5,412 nucleotides of DNA from Oscillospiraceae bacterium. Its GTDB lineage: Bacteria > Bacillota_A > Clostridia > Oscillospirales > Ruminococcaceae. Each line of letters opens with the position of its first letter. The stretch's first letter is position 1. The position numbers and the translations under genes were made by a program. Of the stretch, positions 1 to 5,412 are shown piece after piece. Where the stretch lies: contig JAFSHE010000304.1 in NCBI GenBank assembly GCA_017440445.1, positions 1 to 5,412 on the forward strand, written 5' to 3'. The notes below the pieces were generated by a model that did no database searches, was not told where the DNA came from, and was given only the letters and a program-made list of their open reading frames with translations.

Positions 1-1
1 G

Positions 2-889
2 TATCAGTTCCTGATCAGAGCGTATGTGAACGGTGCATGGAGTTCCTACACAACAGCAGACTTCGTAAAGGTAACACCTGTTACAGCAAAGCCTACAAGC
101 ATCAAGGCAACAGCAGGCGATGGTAAGGTTTCCTTCACATGGACCGGAACAGCAAGTGCAACAAGATATTCTCTGTCCATCTACAACCCTGACACAGCGA
201 AGTATACACTTGTATCTTCTCAGATAACAGGCACAAGCTACACAGCAACAGGTCTTACAAACGGTAAGCAGTATCAGTTCCTTATCAGAGCGTATGCAAA
301 CGGCGCATGGAGCCCCTACACAACTGCTGATTTTGTTAAGGCAACACCGTATTCCACAAAGCCTGCAAACATCAGCGTTGTGGCAGGCAGCGGAAAGGCA
401 ACCTTCACATGGAACGCAGTTGCAAATGCAGAGAGATATTCGCTGTCTATCTACGATCCTGATACAGGTAAGTATACACTGAGATCTTCTCAGATAACAA
501 AGACGACATACACAGCGTCTGCGCTGACAAACGGCGAGGAGTATCAGTTCCTTATCAGAGCGTATGTGAACGGCGCATGGAGTCCCTATACAACAGCTGA
601 CTTCGTAAAGGTAACACCCGGCACAGGCAAGCCTGCAGACATCAAGGCGACAGCAGGCAACGGCAAGGCAACCTTCACATGGACAGGAGTAGAGGGAGCA
701 GAAAGATACTCTGTATCTATCTATGATCCCGCAACAAACAGCTACACACTGAGATCCTCACAGATCACAAGGACAACATATACAGCGTCCAGTCTTACAA
801 ACGGCAAGGAGTATCAGTTCCTTATCAGAGCGTATGTGAACGGCGCATGGAGTCCCTACACCACAGCTGATTTCGTCAAGGTAACACCC
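2..889 (+). repeat. Tandem 270-nt FN3-coding repeats (3 complete, 1 partial)
   Basis: The partial copy is 2-79 and the full copies are 80-349, 350-619 and 620-889. The landmark GTATCAGTTC occurs at 1, 271, 541 and 811, so the period is exactly 270 nt (90 codons) with no indels. The 3' third of each unit, coding YQFLIRAY through FVKVTP, is almost identical between copies, while the 5' two-thirds diverges. Copies 3 and 4 share an unbroken 52-nt identity (537-588 and 807-858). This pattern suggests recent duplication or gene conversion focused on the repeat ends. Confidence 0.95.
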
Positions 890-898
890 CAGGCTTGA
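2..898 (+). CDS. Fibronectin type III repeat protein, C-terminal part (5' end outside window)
   Basis: The reading frame is open from the first full codon and ends at TGA 896-898, giving 298 residues of a longer protein whose start is not in the window. The GTG at 26 lies inside a repeat and is not a real start. The fragment is one partial and three complete 90-residue modules. Each has FN3 hallmarks: an early Trp in FTW (strand B), RYSLSIY (strand C), then LTNGKEYQFLIRAY and NGAWSPYTTADFVKVTP (strands F-G). After the last module only Gln-Ala remain, with no LPXTG motif, dockerin, SLH domain or membrane segment at the C-terminus. Such arrays usually act as spacers or binding modules in extracellular proteins, so secretion is likely but cannot be shown without the N-terminus. 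The specific function is unknown. It forms a separate transcription unit, closed by the terminator at 928-963. Confidence 0.88.
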   Translation, partial: YQFLIRAYVNGAWSSYTTADFVKVTPVTAKPTSIKATAGDGKVSFTWTGTASATRYSLSIYNPDTAKYTLVSSQITGTSYTATGLTNGKQYQFLIRAYANGAWSPYTTADFVKATPYSTKPANISVVAGSGKATFTWNAVANAERYSLSIYDPDTGKYTLRSSQITKTTYTASALTNGEEYQFLIRAYVNGAWSPYTTADFVKVTPGTGKPADIKATAGNGKATFTWTGVEGAERYSVSIYDPATNSYTLRSSQITRTTYTASSLTNGKEYQFLIRAYVNGAWSPYTTADFVKVTPQA

Positions 899-927
899 TC
901 TGAAATTAAACGCTGATAATTGATCAG

Positions 928-963
928 AAAGCACCTCCGTAATATTTCCGGAGGTGCTTTTGC
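928..963 (+). terminator. Rho-independent terminator of the FN3 gene
   Basis: A perfect 12-bp stem pairs AAAGCACCTCCG (928-939) with CGGAGGTGCTTT (949-960) around a 9-nt loop. The stem ends in a short T run (958-961, TTTT, then GCTT). It begins 30 nt after the TGA stop. A smaller 5-bp hairpin, CTGAT (913-917) with ATCAG (923-927), lies immediately before it. The position and stem strength support termination of the upstream gene ahead of the leuA promoter, although the T-tract is short. Confidence 0.85.
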
Positions 964-984
964 TTATGAGCTTAATTGATCTCG

Positions 985-1031
985 TAAAAAAATAAAAACC
1001 CCTTGACAAATCTTTGGGAGTGTGTTATACT
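985..1031 (+). promoter_or_regulatory. Sigma-A-type promoter of the T-box/leuA unit
   Basis: The -35 box is a perfect TTGACA (1003-1008). A 17-nt spacer separates it from TATACT (1026-1031), which is preceded by TG one base upstream (1023-1024), an extended -10. An A-rich stretch at 985-998 sits where an UP element would contact the RNA polymerase alpha subunit. Transcription would begin near 1038, just ahead of the T-box Stem I. This is a strong constitutive promoter, consistent with control being exercised downstream by attenuation. Confidence 0.88.
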
Positions 1032-1037
1032 ACCACT

Positions 1038-1318
1038 AGAATATGTTGAAATGCGATGATAGGAAATAAAAGCCTTGACGTGATTTCCAGAGAGCCGTCG
1101 GTTGGTGTGAGACGGTAACGCGGCATCGTTATAACTCCTCCTTGAGCAGAGCGGCTGAACACTTCGGTAAGTAGGGCGTTCCGGGTTCTCCCGTTACAGA
1201 GATACACGTTGTTAGACGTGGATGAGTGGGCATACTTTATTCGTATGTCAATCAGAGTGGTACCGTGGAGTTTTTACAGCTTCATCTCTTTTATGAGATG
1301 GGGCTGTTTTTGTTTTTT
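1038..1318 (+). promoter_or_regulatory. T-box riboswitch, leucine-specific (CUC specifier)
   Basis: This leader senses uncharged tRNA-Leu and controls leuA by transcription attenuation. The Stem I base pairs TGC (1052-1054) with GCA (1146-1148) and AGGA (1061-1064) with TCCT (1139-1142), with kink-turn-like GATGAT opposite TGAG. Above the specifier loop TGACG (1076-1080) pairs with CGTTA (1127-1131). The AG-bulge run AGAGAG (1089-1094) leads into CCGTC/GACGG (1095-1099/1111-1115), which closes a GGTTGGTGTGA distal loop. Aligned by the CTTGAGC anchor to the B. subtilis glyQS T-box as remembered, the specifier is CTC (1135-1137), leucine. Small hairpins CACGT/ACGTG (1205-1220) and CATAC/GTATG (1231-1247) follow. 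The T-box motif is TGGTACCGTGG (1258-1268), and its TGGT would pair with a tRNA 3' ACCA end. The antiterminator pairs AGAG (1254-1257) with CTCT (1286-1289) and GTGGAG (1265-1270) with CTTCAT (1280-1285), leaving TGGTACC as the 7-nt bulge. It competes directly with the terminator. Confidence 0.95.
1276..1318 (+). terminator. T-box-regulated attenuator terminator upstream of leuA
   Basis: A 13-bp stem pairs ACAGC-TT-CATCTC (1276-1288) with GAGATG-GG-GCTGT (1295-1307), including two G-U pairs, around a 6-nt loop. A T-rich tract runs through 1318, broken by a single G at 1312. Its left arm contains the sequence (1280-1288) that the antiterminator needs, so only one structure can form. With charged tRNA-Leu this hairpin should stop transcription before leuA. 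With uncharged tRNA the antiterminator should win. Confidence 0.93.
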
Positions 1319-1390
1319 CTGTACCTGATGCTTGAAAGCAGCTTCAACTATCCTACACTTTATATATGACATTTGTGAAAGGAAAAAGAC

Positions 1391-3052
1391 ATGAAAACAG
1401 CAAACAAGTACACAAGACGTTATTTTATGCCCCCATTCTCCTGCATGGACTGGGCGGCTAAGGAGTATGTGGAGAAGCCCCCCGTATGGTGCAGTGTTGA
1501 CCTGCGTGACGGAAATCAGGCACTGATAATTCCTATGAGCCTTGAGGAAAAGCTGGAGTTCTTCCGGCACCTTGTCCGTGTTGGCTTCAAGGAGATAGAG
1601 ATAGGTTTCCCTGCTGCGTCCGATACGGAGTATGAGTTCTGCCGTGCGCTTATAGAGCGCAACCTCATCCCCGATGATGTGGCGGTGCAGGTGCTGACGC
1701 AGAGCCGTGAGCATATCATAAAAAAGACTTTCGAGGCGCTGGAGGGCTGTAAGAACGCCATCGTTCATCTGTACAATTCTACTTCCGTTGCTCAGCGTGA
1801 GCAGGTGTTCAGAAAGAGCAGGGAGGAGATCATCGATATCGCCGTTACAGGTGCGGAGATGCTGAACGAGTACAAGGCAAAGACAAAGGGCAACTTCCGT
1901 TTCGAGTATTCCCCCGAGAGCTTTACAGGCACAGAGCCTGAATTCGCTATGGAGATATGTAACAGGGTCATCGATATCTGGAAGCCTACTCCCGATAACA
2001 AGGTGATAATCAACCTCCCCGTTACGGTTGCGGAGTCCATGTCCCATGTCTACGCACAGCAGGTGGAGTACATGTGTAAGACACTCCACAGCAGGGAGAA
2101 TGTTATAGTTTCGCTCCATCCGCATAACGACAGAGGCTGTGCCGTGGCAGACACCGAGCTTGGTCTGCTGGCAGGTGCTGACCGTGTGGAGGGAACTCTG
2201 TTCGGAAACGGCGAGCGCACAGGTAACGTGGATATCATCACATTGGCGTTGAATATGTACTCCCATGGTGTGGAGCCGAATCTCGATTTCACGAACCTGC
2301 CCGAGATAACCGAAATATACGAGCGCCTGACAGGTATGCATGTGTATGAGCGCTCTCCTTACAGCGGCAGACTGGTGTTTGCGGCATTCAGCGGCTCCCA
2401 TCAGGACGCTATCGCAAAGGGCATGCGCTGGCGCAGCGAGAACGACCCCGAGCATTGGAATGTTCCGTATCTTCCTATCGACCCGAGAGATCTCGGCAGA
2501 GAGTACGAGGGCGATGTTATCCGTATCAACAGCCAGTCGGGCAAGGGCGGTATCGGCTATCTCATGGAGCAGAATTACGGTATCTCCATGCCGCCTAAGA
2601 TGCGTGAAAGCTTCGGTTATATCGTTAAGGGCATCTCGGACAGAGAGCACAAGGAGCTTATGCCCTCCGAGGTATATCAGATATTCGAGGATACCTACCT
2701 CAACAAGAACGGAAATGTTATCTTCAAGGGTGCGCACTACACTCAGGGCGAGCTTATCTCCGCTATGGTTACTGTTGAGATAAACGGCGGTGAGCGCACA
2801 TTCACAGGCAGCGGTAACGGTCGTCTTGACGCTGTTTCCAACGCACTTAAGAATGGTATGGGTATCAGCTACGAAATATCTACGTTCTCTCAGAATGCCA
2901 TGGAGCACGGCTCGGAGTCCAAGGCGGCTTCGTATATCGGCATAACTCTCCCCGACGGCAGTGTAAGCTGGGGTGCGGGTATACATACGGATATCATCGT
3001 GGCATCAGTGCTGGCGCTCATCTCCGCTGTGGATAACTCGGGAGTGGTTTAA
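1391..3052 (+). CDS. leuA: 2-isopropylmalate synthase, type 2 (LeuA)
   Basis: This enzyme condenses acetyl-CoA with 2-ketoisovalerate to form 2-isopropylmalate, the committed step of leucine synthesis in the cytoplasm. The 553-residue length and the N-terminal MPPFSCMDWAAKEY region, before the catalytic core, fit the type-2 (yeast/actinobacterial-like) class. The HMGL-like TIM barrel spans roughly residues 31-320. It carries VDLRDGNQ with Arg39 and metal-ligand Asp40, SPES with Glu176, HPHND with metal-ligand His243 and His245, and GNGERTGNVD with Asn279. SGSHQDAI with His337 lies in the following subdomain. These match active-site motifs known in M. tuberculosis LeuA. Residues about 446-545 form the LeuA allosteric/dimerisation domain, ending in HTDIIVASVLALISAVDN, so leucine feedback inhibition is expected. 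The start is chosen because AAAGGA (1378-1383) lies 7 nt upstream of the ATG. Transcription is controlled by the leucine T-box, and no other gene shares the unit with confidence. The coding strand uses no TTA, CTA or TCA codons through at least position 2986. Confidence 0.96.
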   Translation: MKTANKYTRRYFMPPFSCMDWAAKEYVEKPPVWCSVDLRDGNQALIIPMSLEEKLEFFRHLVRVGFKEIEIGFPAASDTEYEFCRALIERNLIPDDVAVQVLTQSREHIIKKTFEALEGCKNAIVHLYNSTSVAQREQVFRKSREEIIDIAVTGAEMLNEYKAKTKGNFRFEYSPESFTGTEPEFAMEICNRVIDIWKPTPDNKVIINLPVTVAESMSHVYAQQVEYMCKTLHSRENVIVSLHPHNDRGCAVADTELGLLAGADRVEGTLFGNGERTGNVDIITLALNMYSHGVEPNLDFTNLPEITEIYERLTGMHVYERSPYSGRLVFAAFSGSHQDAIAKGMRWRSENDPEHWNVPYLPIDPRDLGREYEGDVIRINSQSGKGGIGYLMEQNYGISMPPKMRESFGYIVKGISDREHKELMPSEVYQIFEDTYLNKNGNVIFKGAHYTQGELISAMVTVEINGGERTFTGSGNGRLDAVSNALKNGMGISYEISTFSQNAMEHGSESKAASYIGITLPDGSVSWGAGIHTDIIVASVLALISAVDNSGVV

Positions 3053-3106
3053 AAGCACGTTGGTTTCTGATTTTTCGTATTGGACGGCAGCGAAAAGAGA
3101 GTTTTT

Positions 3107-3119
3107 CCCTTGACAAGGG
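3107..3119. repeat. Perfect 13-bp palindrome over the ilvB -35 box (possible operator)
   Basis: CCCTTG (3107-3112) and CAAGGG (3114-3119) are perfect inverted repeats around one central A, and the TTGACA box lies entirely inside them. The leuA promoter shares CCCTTGACA but not the right half (it continues AATC), so the symmetry is specific to this promoter. A dimeric repressor could bind here. It could equally be chance, and no known operator consensus was recognised. Confidence 0.35.
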
Positions 3120-3138
3120 GATCGATATTTGGTATAAT
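3110..3138 (+). promoter_or_regulatory. Promoter of the ilvBN unit
   Basis: Perfect TTGACA (3110-3115) and TATAAT (3133-3138) boxes are separated by 17 nt, with TG at 3130-3131 giving an extended -10. Transcription would start near 3145, leaving a leader of about 78 nt before the ilvB ATG, too short for a T-box. This means ilvBN can be transcribed independently of leuA, though read-through from leuA is not excluded. Confidence 0.88.
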
Positions 3139-3208
3139 TAAAAAGTATAGCGATAATGGAGTTGTGTTGCTTTCGGGCAGATTTCCATATTGCTTCAGAG
3201 AGAAAGAA

Positions 3209-3214
3209 GGGAGG
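3209..3214 (+). promoter_or_regulatory. Ribosome binding site that fixes the ilvB start
   Basis: GGGAGG, within AAGGGAGG, ends 8 nt before the ATG at 3223. It lies downstream of the alternative in-frame TTG at 3190, which therefore cannot be its start. It is too far (23 nt) from the next in-frame ATG at 3238. Confidence 0.85.
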
Positions 3215-3222
3215 CGGACAGC

Positions 3223-4851
3223 ATGGGGACAAAAAGAATGACAGTTGCAAAGGCGATGACAGAGTGCCTTAAGGCAGAGGGTATATCCACTGTTTTCGGC
3301 TACCCCGGAGCCGCTATCTGCCCCTTTTACGATGAATTATACAACACCGATATAAAGCATGTGCTGGTACGTCATGAGGTAAACGGCGGGCATGCCGCAA
3401 GCGGATATGCCCGTATCACGGGAAAGCCCGCAGTTGCGATAGCGACCAGCGGTCCCGGCGCACTCAACCTGATAACTGCGATAGCCACCGCATATATGGA
3501 CAGTATTCCGATGGTGGTAATAACAGGTCAGGTCAATACCGAGCAGATAGGCAGAGATGTGTTTCAGGAGGCAGATATCACAGGCTCGGCTGAGCCGTTT
3601 GTAAAGCACAGCTATCTGCTGAAGCGCCCCGAGGATACCGCAAGGGTGTTTAAGGAGGCTTTCTATATCGCAGGCAGCGGCAGACGTGGTCCTGTGCTTA
3701 TAGATATCCCCTACGATGTGCAGAAGGCGGAGATAGATTTTCAGTATCCCGATACCGTGGATATCAGGAGCTATCGCCCCAGCAGCGTAGGAAACGGTCA
3801 GCAGATAAAGCGTGCGGTAAATGCGCTTATGCAGGCGGAAAAACCCCTTATCTGCGCAGGCGGCGGACTTTTCACAGGAAACGGTGTGGAGCTTATGCAG
3901 AGATTTGCTGAGCATACCGATATCCCTGTTGTTTCCACGATGATGGGTCTTGGCGCTATGCCTACGGACTCACCGCTTTATTTCGGCATGCTCGGCATGC
4001 ATGGATGCAGCTCTGCAAACTATGCGGTAAACCACTGCGACACGCTGATACTTCTCGGCGCAAGGGTGGGCGACCGTGCGATATCGGCTATGCAGCAGCG
4101 TGATGACTTCACTGTGATACATATTGACATAGACCCCGCTGAGATAGGAAAAAATCTTGCGGTGGATATCCCGATAGTAGGCGACCTTACGCTGGTCCTC
4201 GGTCAGCTTCTGGAGGCGGTGAAGGAGCCTTCGGCTCACACGCAGTGGCGTGCGGAGCTTGACGGAAAGCGCAGTGATAAAAGCATCGTCCCCGCATCGG
4301 AGGGATATATCAATCCTAAGCAGTTTCTTAAGATACTTGACAAGCATCTGCCTGACGACTGTGTTGTTGTTGCGGATGTGGGTCAGAATCAGATATGGAC
4401 AGCGGCAAACATCACCTTCAACGGCGGACGCTTCCTGACCTCGGGCGGAATGGGTACTATGGGCTACTCCATCCCCGCAGCGATAGGCGCAAAGGCGGCG
4501 GCTCCCGAAAAGGAGGTCGTTGCGGTGTGCGGCGACGGCTCGTTCCAGATGCAGTTTATGGAGCTTGCAACGGCTTTACAGCACGGAATAAACATCAAGG
4601 TCGTGGTGATGCGCAACAATTTCCTCGGCATGGTGAGAGAGCTTCAGGAGCGTGGCTATGACAACCGTCTTACTGCGGTGGCACTTGATGGAAGTCCCTG
4701 CTTTACAAAGATAGCGGAGGCCTACGGCATCGAAAGCGTGCTTGTGGACAGTGCTGAAACCGCAGAGGACGCAGTAAAGCGTCTTATCTCCTCTGACAGA
4801 CCGTTCCTTATCGAGGTTGCGGTAGAGGAATACGAAAAGACTATTCTGTAA
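3223..4851 (+). CDS. ilvB: Acetolactate synthase (AHAS) large, catalytic subunit
   Basis: This thiamine-diphosphate and FAD enzyme joins two pyruvates into 2-acetolactate, or pyruvate and 2-ketobutyrate into 2-aceto-2-hydroxybutyrate. It is the first common step of valine, leucine and isoleucine synthesis. The 542-residue protein from ATG 3223 has the usual three domains. The N-terminal PYR domain (about 1-170) has FGYPGAAICPFYDEL, the catalytic glutamate in RHE (Glu52), and the SGPGALNLITAIATAYMDS and FQEAD blocks. A central FAD-type domain (about 190-330) includes ICAGGG, LLGARVGDR and HIDIDPAEIG. The C-terminal PP domain has GDGS (437-440) through NN (465-466), the ThDP/magnesium motif. 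Two things are odd. The NN motif is followed by FLGMVRELQ, with Leu474 where plant and E. coli enzymes have Trp. The C-terminus ends soon after PFLIEVAVEEYEKTIL, without the PMVPPG-type tail of classic enzymes. It has its own promoter and lies 12 nt upstream of ilvN. A catabolic AlsS is less likely given the small-subunit partner. Confidence 0.95.
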   Translation: MGTKRMTVAKAMTECLKAEGISTVFGYPGAAICPFYDELYNTDIKHVLVRHEVNGGHAASGYARITGKPAVAIATSGPGALNLITAIATAYMDSIPMVVITGQVNTEQIGRDVFQEADITGSAEPFVKHSYLLKRPEDTARVFKEAFYIAGSGRRGPVLIDIPYDVQKAEIDFQYPDTVDIRSYRPSSVGNGQQIKRAVNALMQAEKPLICAGGGLFTGNGVELMQRFAEHTDIPVVSTMMGLGAMPTDSPLYFGMLGMHGCSSANYAVNHCDTLILLGARVGDRAISAMQQRDDFTVIHIDIDPAEIGKNLAVDIPIVGDLTLVLGQLLEAVKEPSAHTQWRAELDGKRSDKSIVPASEGYINPKQFLKILDKHLPDDCVVVADVGQNQIWTAANITFNGGRFLTSGGMGTMGYSIPAAIGAKAAAPEKEVVAVCGDGSFQMQFMELATALQHGINIKVVVMRNNFLGMVRELQERGYDNRLTAVALDGSPCFTKIAEAYGIESVLVDSAETAEDAVKRLISSDRPFLIEVAVEEYEKTIL

Positions 4852-4863
4852 GGGGGCGGCGTT

Positions 4864-5355
4864 ATGAAGCATACTATTTCGGTACTGGTCGAGAACAACG
4901 CAGGTGTCCTCGCCAGAATTGCAGGTCTGTTTGCTCGTCGTGGCTTCAATATCGACAGCCTTGCGGTGGGTGTGACGGAGGATGAACGTGTTTCCCGAAT
5001 AACCATCGTTGCAGACGGCAGCGACTACACTCTTGAGCAGATAGAAAAGCAGCTCAACAAGCTGATAGATGTTATAAAGGTAAAGACGCTTTCGGGTGAC
5101 AGTATAGTATCCCGTGAGCTTGTGCTGATAAAGGTCGGCTGCACCGCAAAGCAGCGTGCGGAGATAATGAGTATCGTGGAGATAGCAAACGGCAAGATAT
5201 CGGATATCTCACAGAATACCATGACTATCGAGCTTTCCGACAGCAAGGAGAACATCACGAATTATGAGGAGCTTCTCCGACCCTACGGAATAAAAGAGGT
5301 AGTCCGCACAGGTACCATAGCGATACAAAAGGGCGACTCCACCGTAAGAGTCTGA
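4864..5355 (+). CDS. ilvN: Acetolactate synthase small, regulatory subunit
   Basis: This subunit binds and activates the IlvB catalytic subunit and confers feedback inhibition by valine. At 163 residues it is the usual length for bacterial IlvN/IlvH. Residues about 1-75 form an ACT domain, beginning HTISVLVENNAGVLARIAGLFARRGFNIDSL. Asn11, Gly14 and Asn29 sit at the same positions as the valine-site residues of E. coli IlvH, so valine sensitivity is predicted. The C-terminal half (RELVLIKVGCTAKQRAEI onward, with the YGIKEVVRTG block near the end) matches the conserved second domain. The ATG is supported by AAGGGGG (4850-4856), which overlaps the ilvB stop codon and lies 7 nt upstream, so the two genes are co-transcribed and probably translationally coupled. 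The symbol ilvH would be equally acceptable. Confidence 0.96.
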   Translation: MKHTISVLVENNAGVLARIAGLFARRGFNIDSLAVGVTEDERVSRITIVADGSDYTLEQIEKQLNKLIDVIKVKTLSGDSIVSRELVLIKVGCTAKQRAEIMSIVEIANGKISDISQNTMTIELSDSKENITNYEELLRPYGIKEVVRTGTIAIQKGDSTVRV

Positions 5356-5370
5356 AAAAATGTACAACCT

Positions 5371-5392
5371 CGCTTTTACAATCGCAAAAGCG
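5371..5392. repeat. 7-bp inverted repeat downstream of ilvN (weak terminator candidate)
   Basis: CGCTTTT (5371-5377) pairs with AAAAGCG (5386-5392) around an 8-nt loop, 15 nt after the ilvN stop. No T-tract follows directly: the sequence continues TCGAATAAATAATC, with TTTT only at 5407-5410. It may be a poor terminator, a processing hairpin, or chance. The operon could therefore continue beyond the window, for example into ilvC, which is not visible here. Confidence 0.35.
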
Positions 5393-5412
5393 TCGAATAA
5401 ATAATCTTTTAA

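Noticed and set aside
1..889. Regularly spaced repeats considered as a CRISPR array
   Set aside because: The 270-nt period, continuous coding frame and FN3 fold pattern show protein-coding tandem repeats, not short repeats with unique spacers.
1332..1359. Possible T-box-independent promoter (TTGAAA, 16 nt, TACACT) between attenuator and leuA
   Set aside because: Both boxes deviate from consensus, the spacer is short and no extended -10 is present. It is much weaker than the two clear promoters in this window, so it is not called.
2340..2783. A 147-codon + strand frame inside leuA
   Set aside because: It is fully overlapped by conserved leuA sequence. The product is Arg/Ser/Ala-rich without recognisable motifs, typical of an out-of-frame reading.
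1274..2986. A 570-codon open frame on the minus strand opposite leuA
   Set aside because: Its codons coincide exactly with leuA codons, so it stays open merely because leuA uses no TTA, CTA or TCA codons in this span. leuA has clear family motifs and an RBS, and the antisense product is a Cys/His/Leu-rich sequence with no recognised domain.
3072..3106. Possible leuA terminator, TTTTCG/CGAAAA followed by a five-T run
   Set aside because: The stem is only 6 bp with two G-C pairs and a 13-nt loop, and five unpaired bases separate it from the T run. It is too weak to call.
3190..3222. TTG start giving ilvB 11 extra N-terminal residues
   Set aside because: The Shine-Dalgarno GGGAGG (3209-3214) lies inside this extension and is correctly spaced only for ATG 3223. 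IlvB homologues also begin shortly before the conserved FGYPG block.
3337..3915. A 192-codon open frame on the minus strand opposite ilvB
   Set aside because: It has the same codon-phase explanation as the leuA shadow. It lies within a well-recognised ilvB and has no family motif.
5360..5404. 14-codon open frame after ilvN (possible leader peptide)
   Set aside because: It has no good Shine-Dalgarno and no run of Leu, Val or Ile codons as an attenuating leader would need. Its length is expected by chance.

Overview
The window looks like chromosome of a Gram-positive, Clostridia-class bacterium, most likely a Ruminococcus-like member of the Oscillospiraceae. The signs are a T-box riboswitch, purine-rich Shine-Dalgarno sites (GGGAGG, AAGGGGG), TTGACA/TATAAT promoters and a fibronectin-III repeat protein of a style common in rumen and gut Ruminococcus. 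The genus is an inference from these features, not the result of a search. All recognised genes are on the + strand.

Region 1 (1-963) is the 3' end of a large repetitive gene. It encodes the C-terminus of a fibronectin type III protein, with one partial and three complete 90-residue repeats of exactly 270 nt. A strong hairpin terminator follows. The N-terminus and any catalytic or anchoring domain lie outside the window.

Region 2 (about 985-3052) is a self-contained leucine control unit. An A-rich stretch and an extended -10 promoter drive a leader with all the landmarks of a T-box riboswitch: Stem I with a CUC (Leu) specifier, AG bulge and distal loop, the TGGTACC bulge, and mutually exclusive antiterminator and terminator hairpins. 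It precedes leuA, a type-2 alpha-isopropylmalate synthase that commits 2-ketoisovalerate to leucine. Uncharged tRNA-Leu would open transcription, and leucine should also inhibit the enzyme through its C-terminal domain.

Region 3 (3053-5355) is a second transcription unit, ilvB-ilvN, encoding the large and small subunits of acetolactate synthase, the first common enzyme of valine, leucine and isoleucine synthesis. It has its own near-consensus promoter and no T-box. The two genes are 12 nt apart and translationally close. IlvN keeps the valine-pocket residues known from E. coli IlvH.

The last 57 bases (5356-5412) hold a 7-bp inverted repeat and no supportable gene. The window is mainly a well-formed example of branched-chain amino acid biosynthesis. 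I found no evidence of a previously undescribed system. The points most worth a second look are the T-box specifier context, a perfect palindrome on the ilvB -35 box, and a Trp-to-Leu replacement at the herbicide-site position of IlvB.
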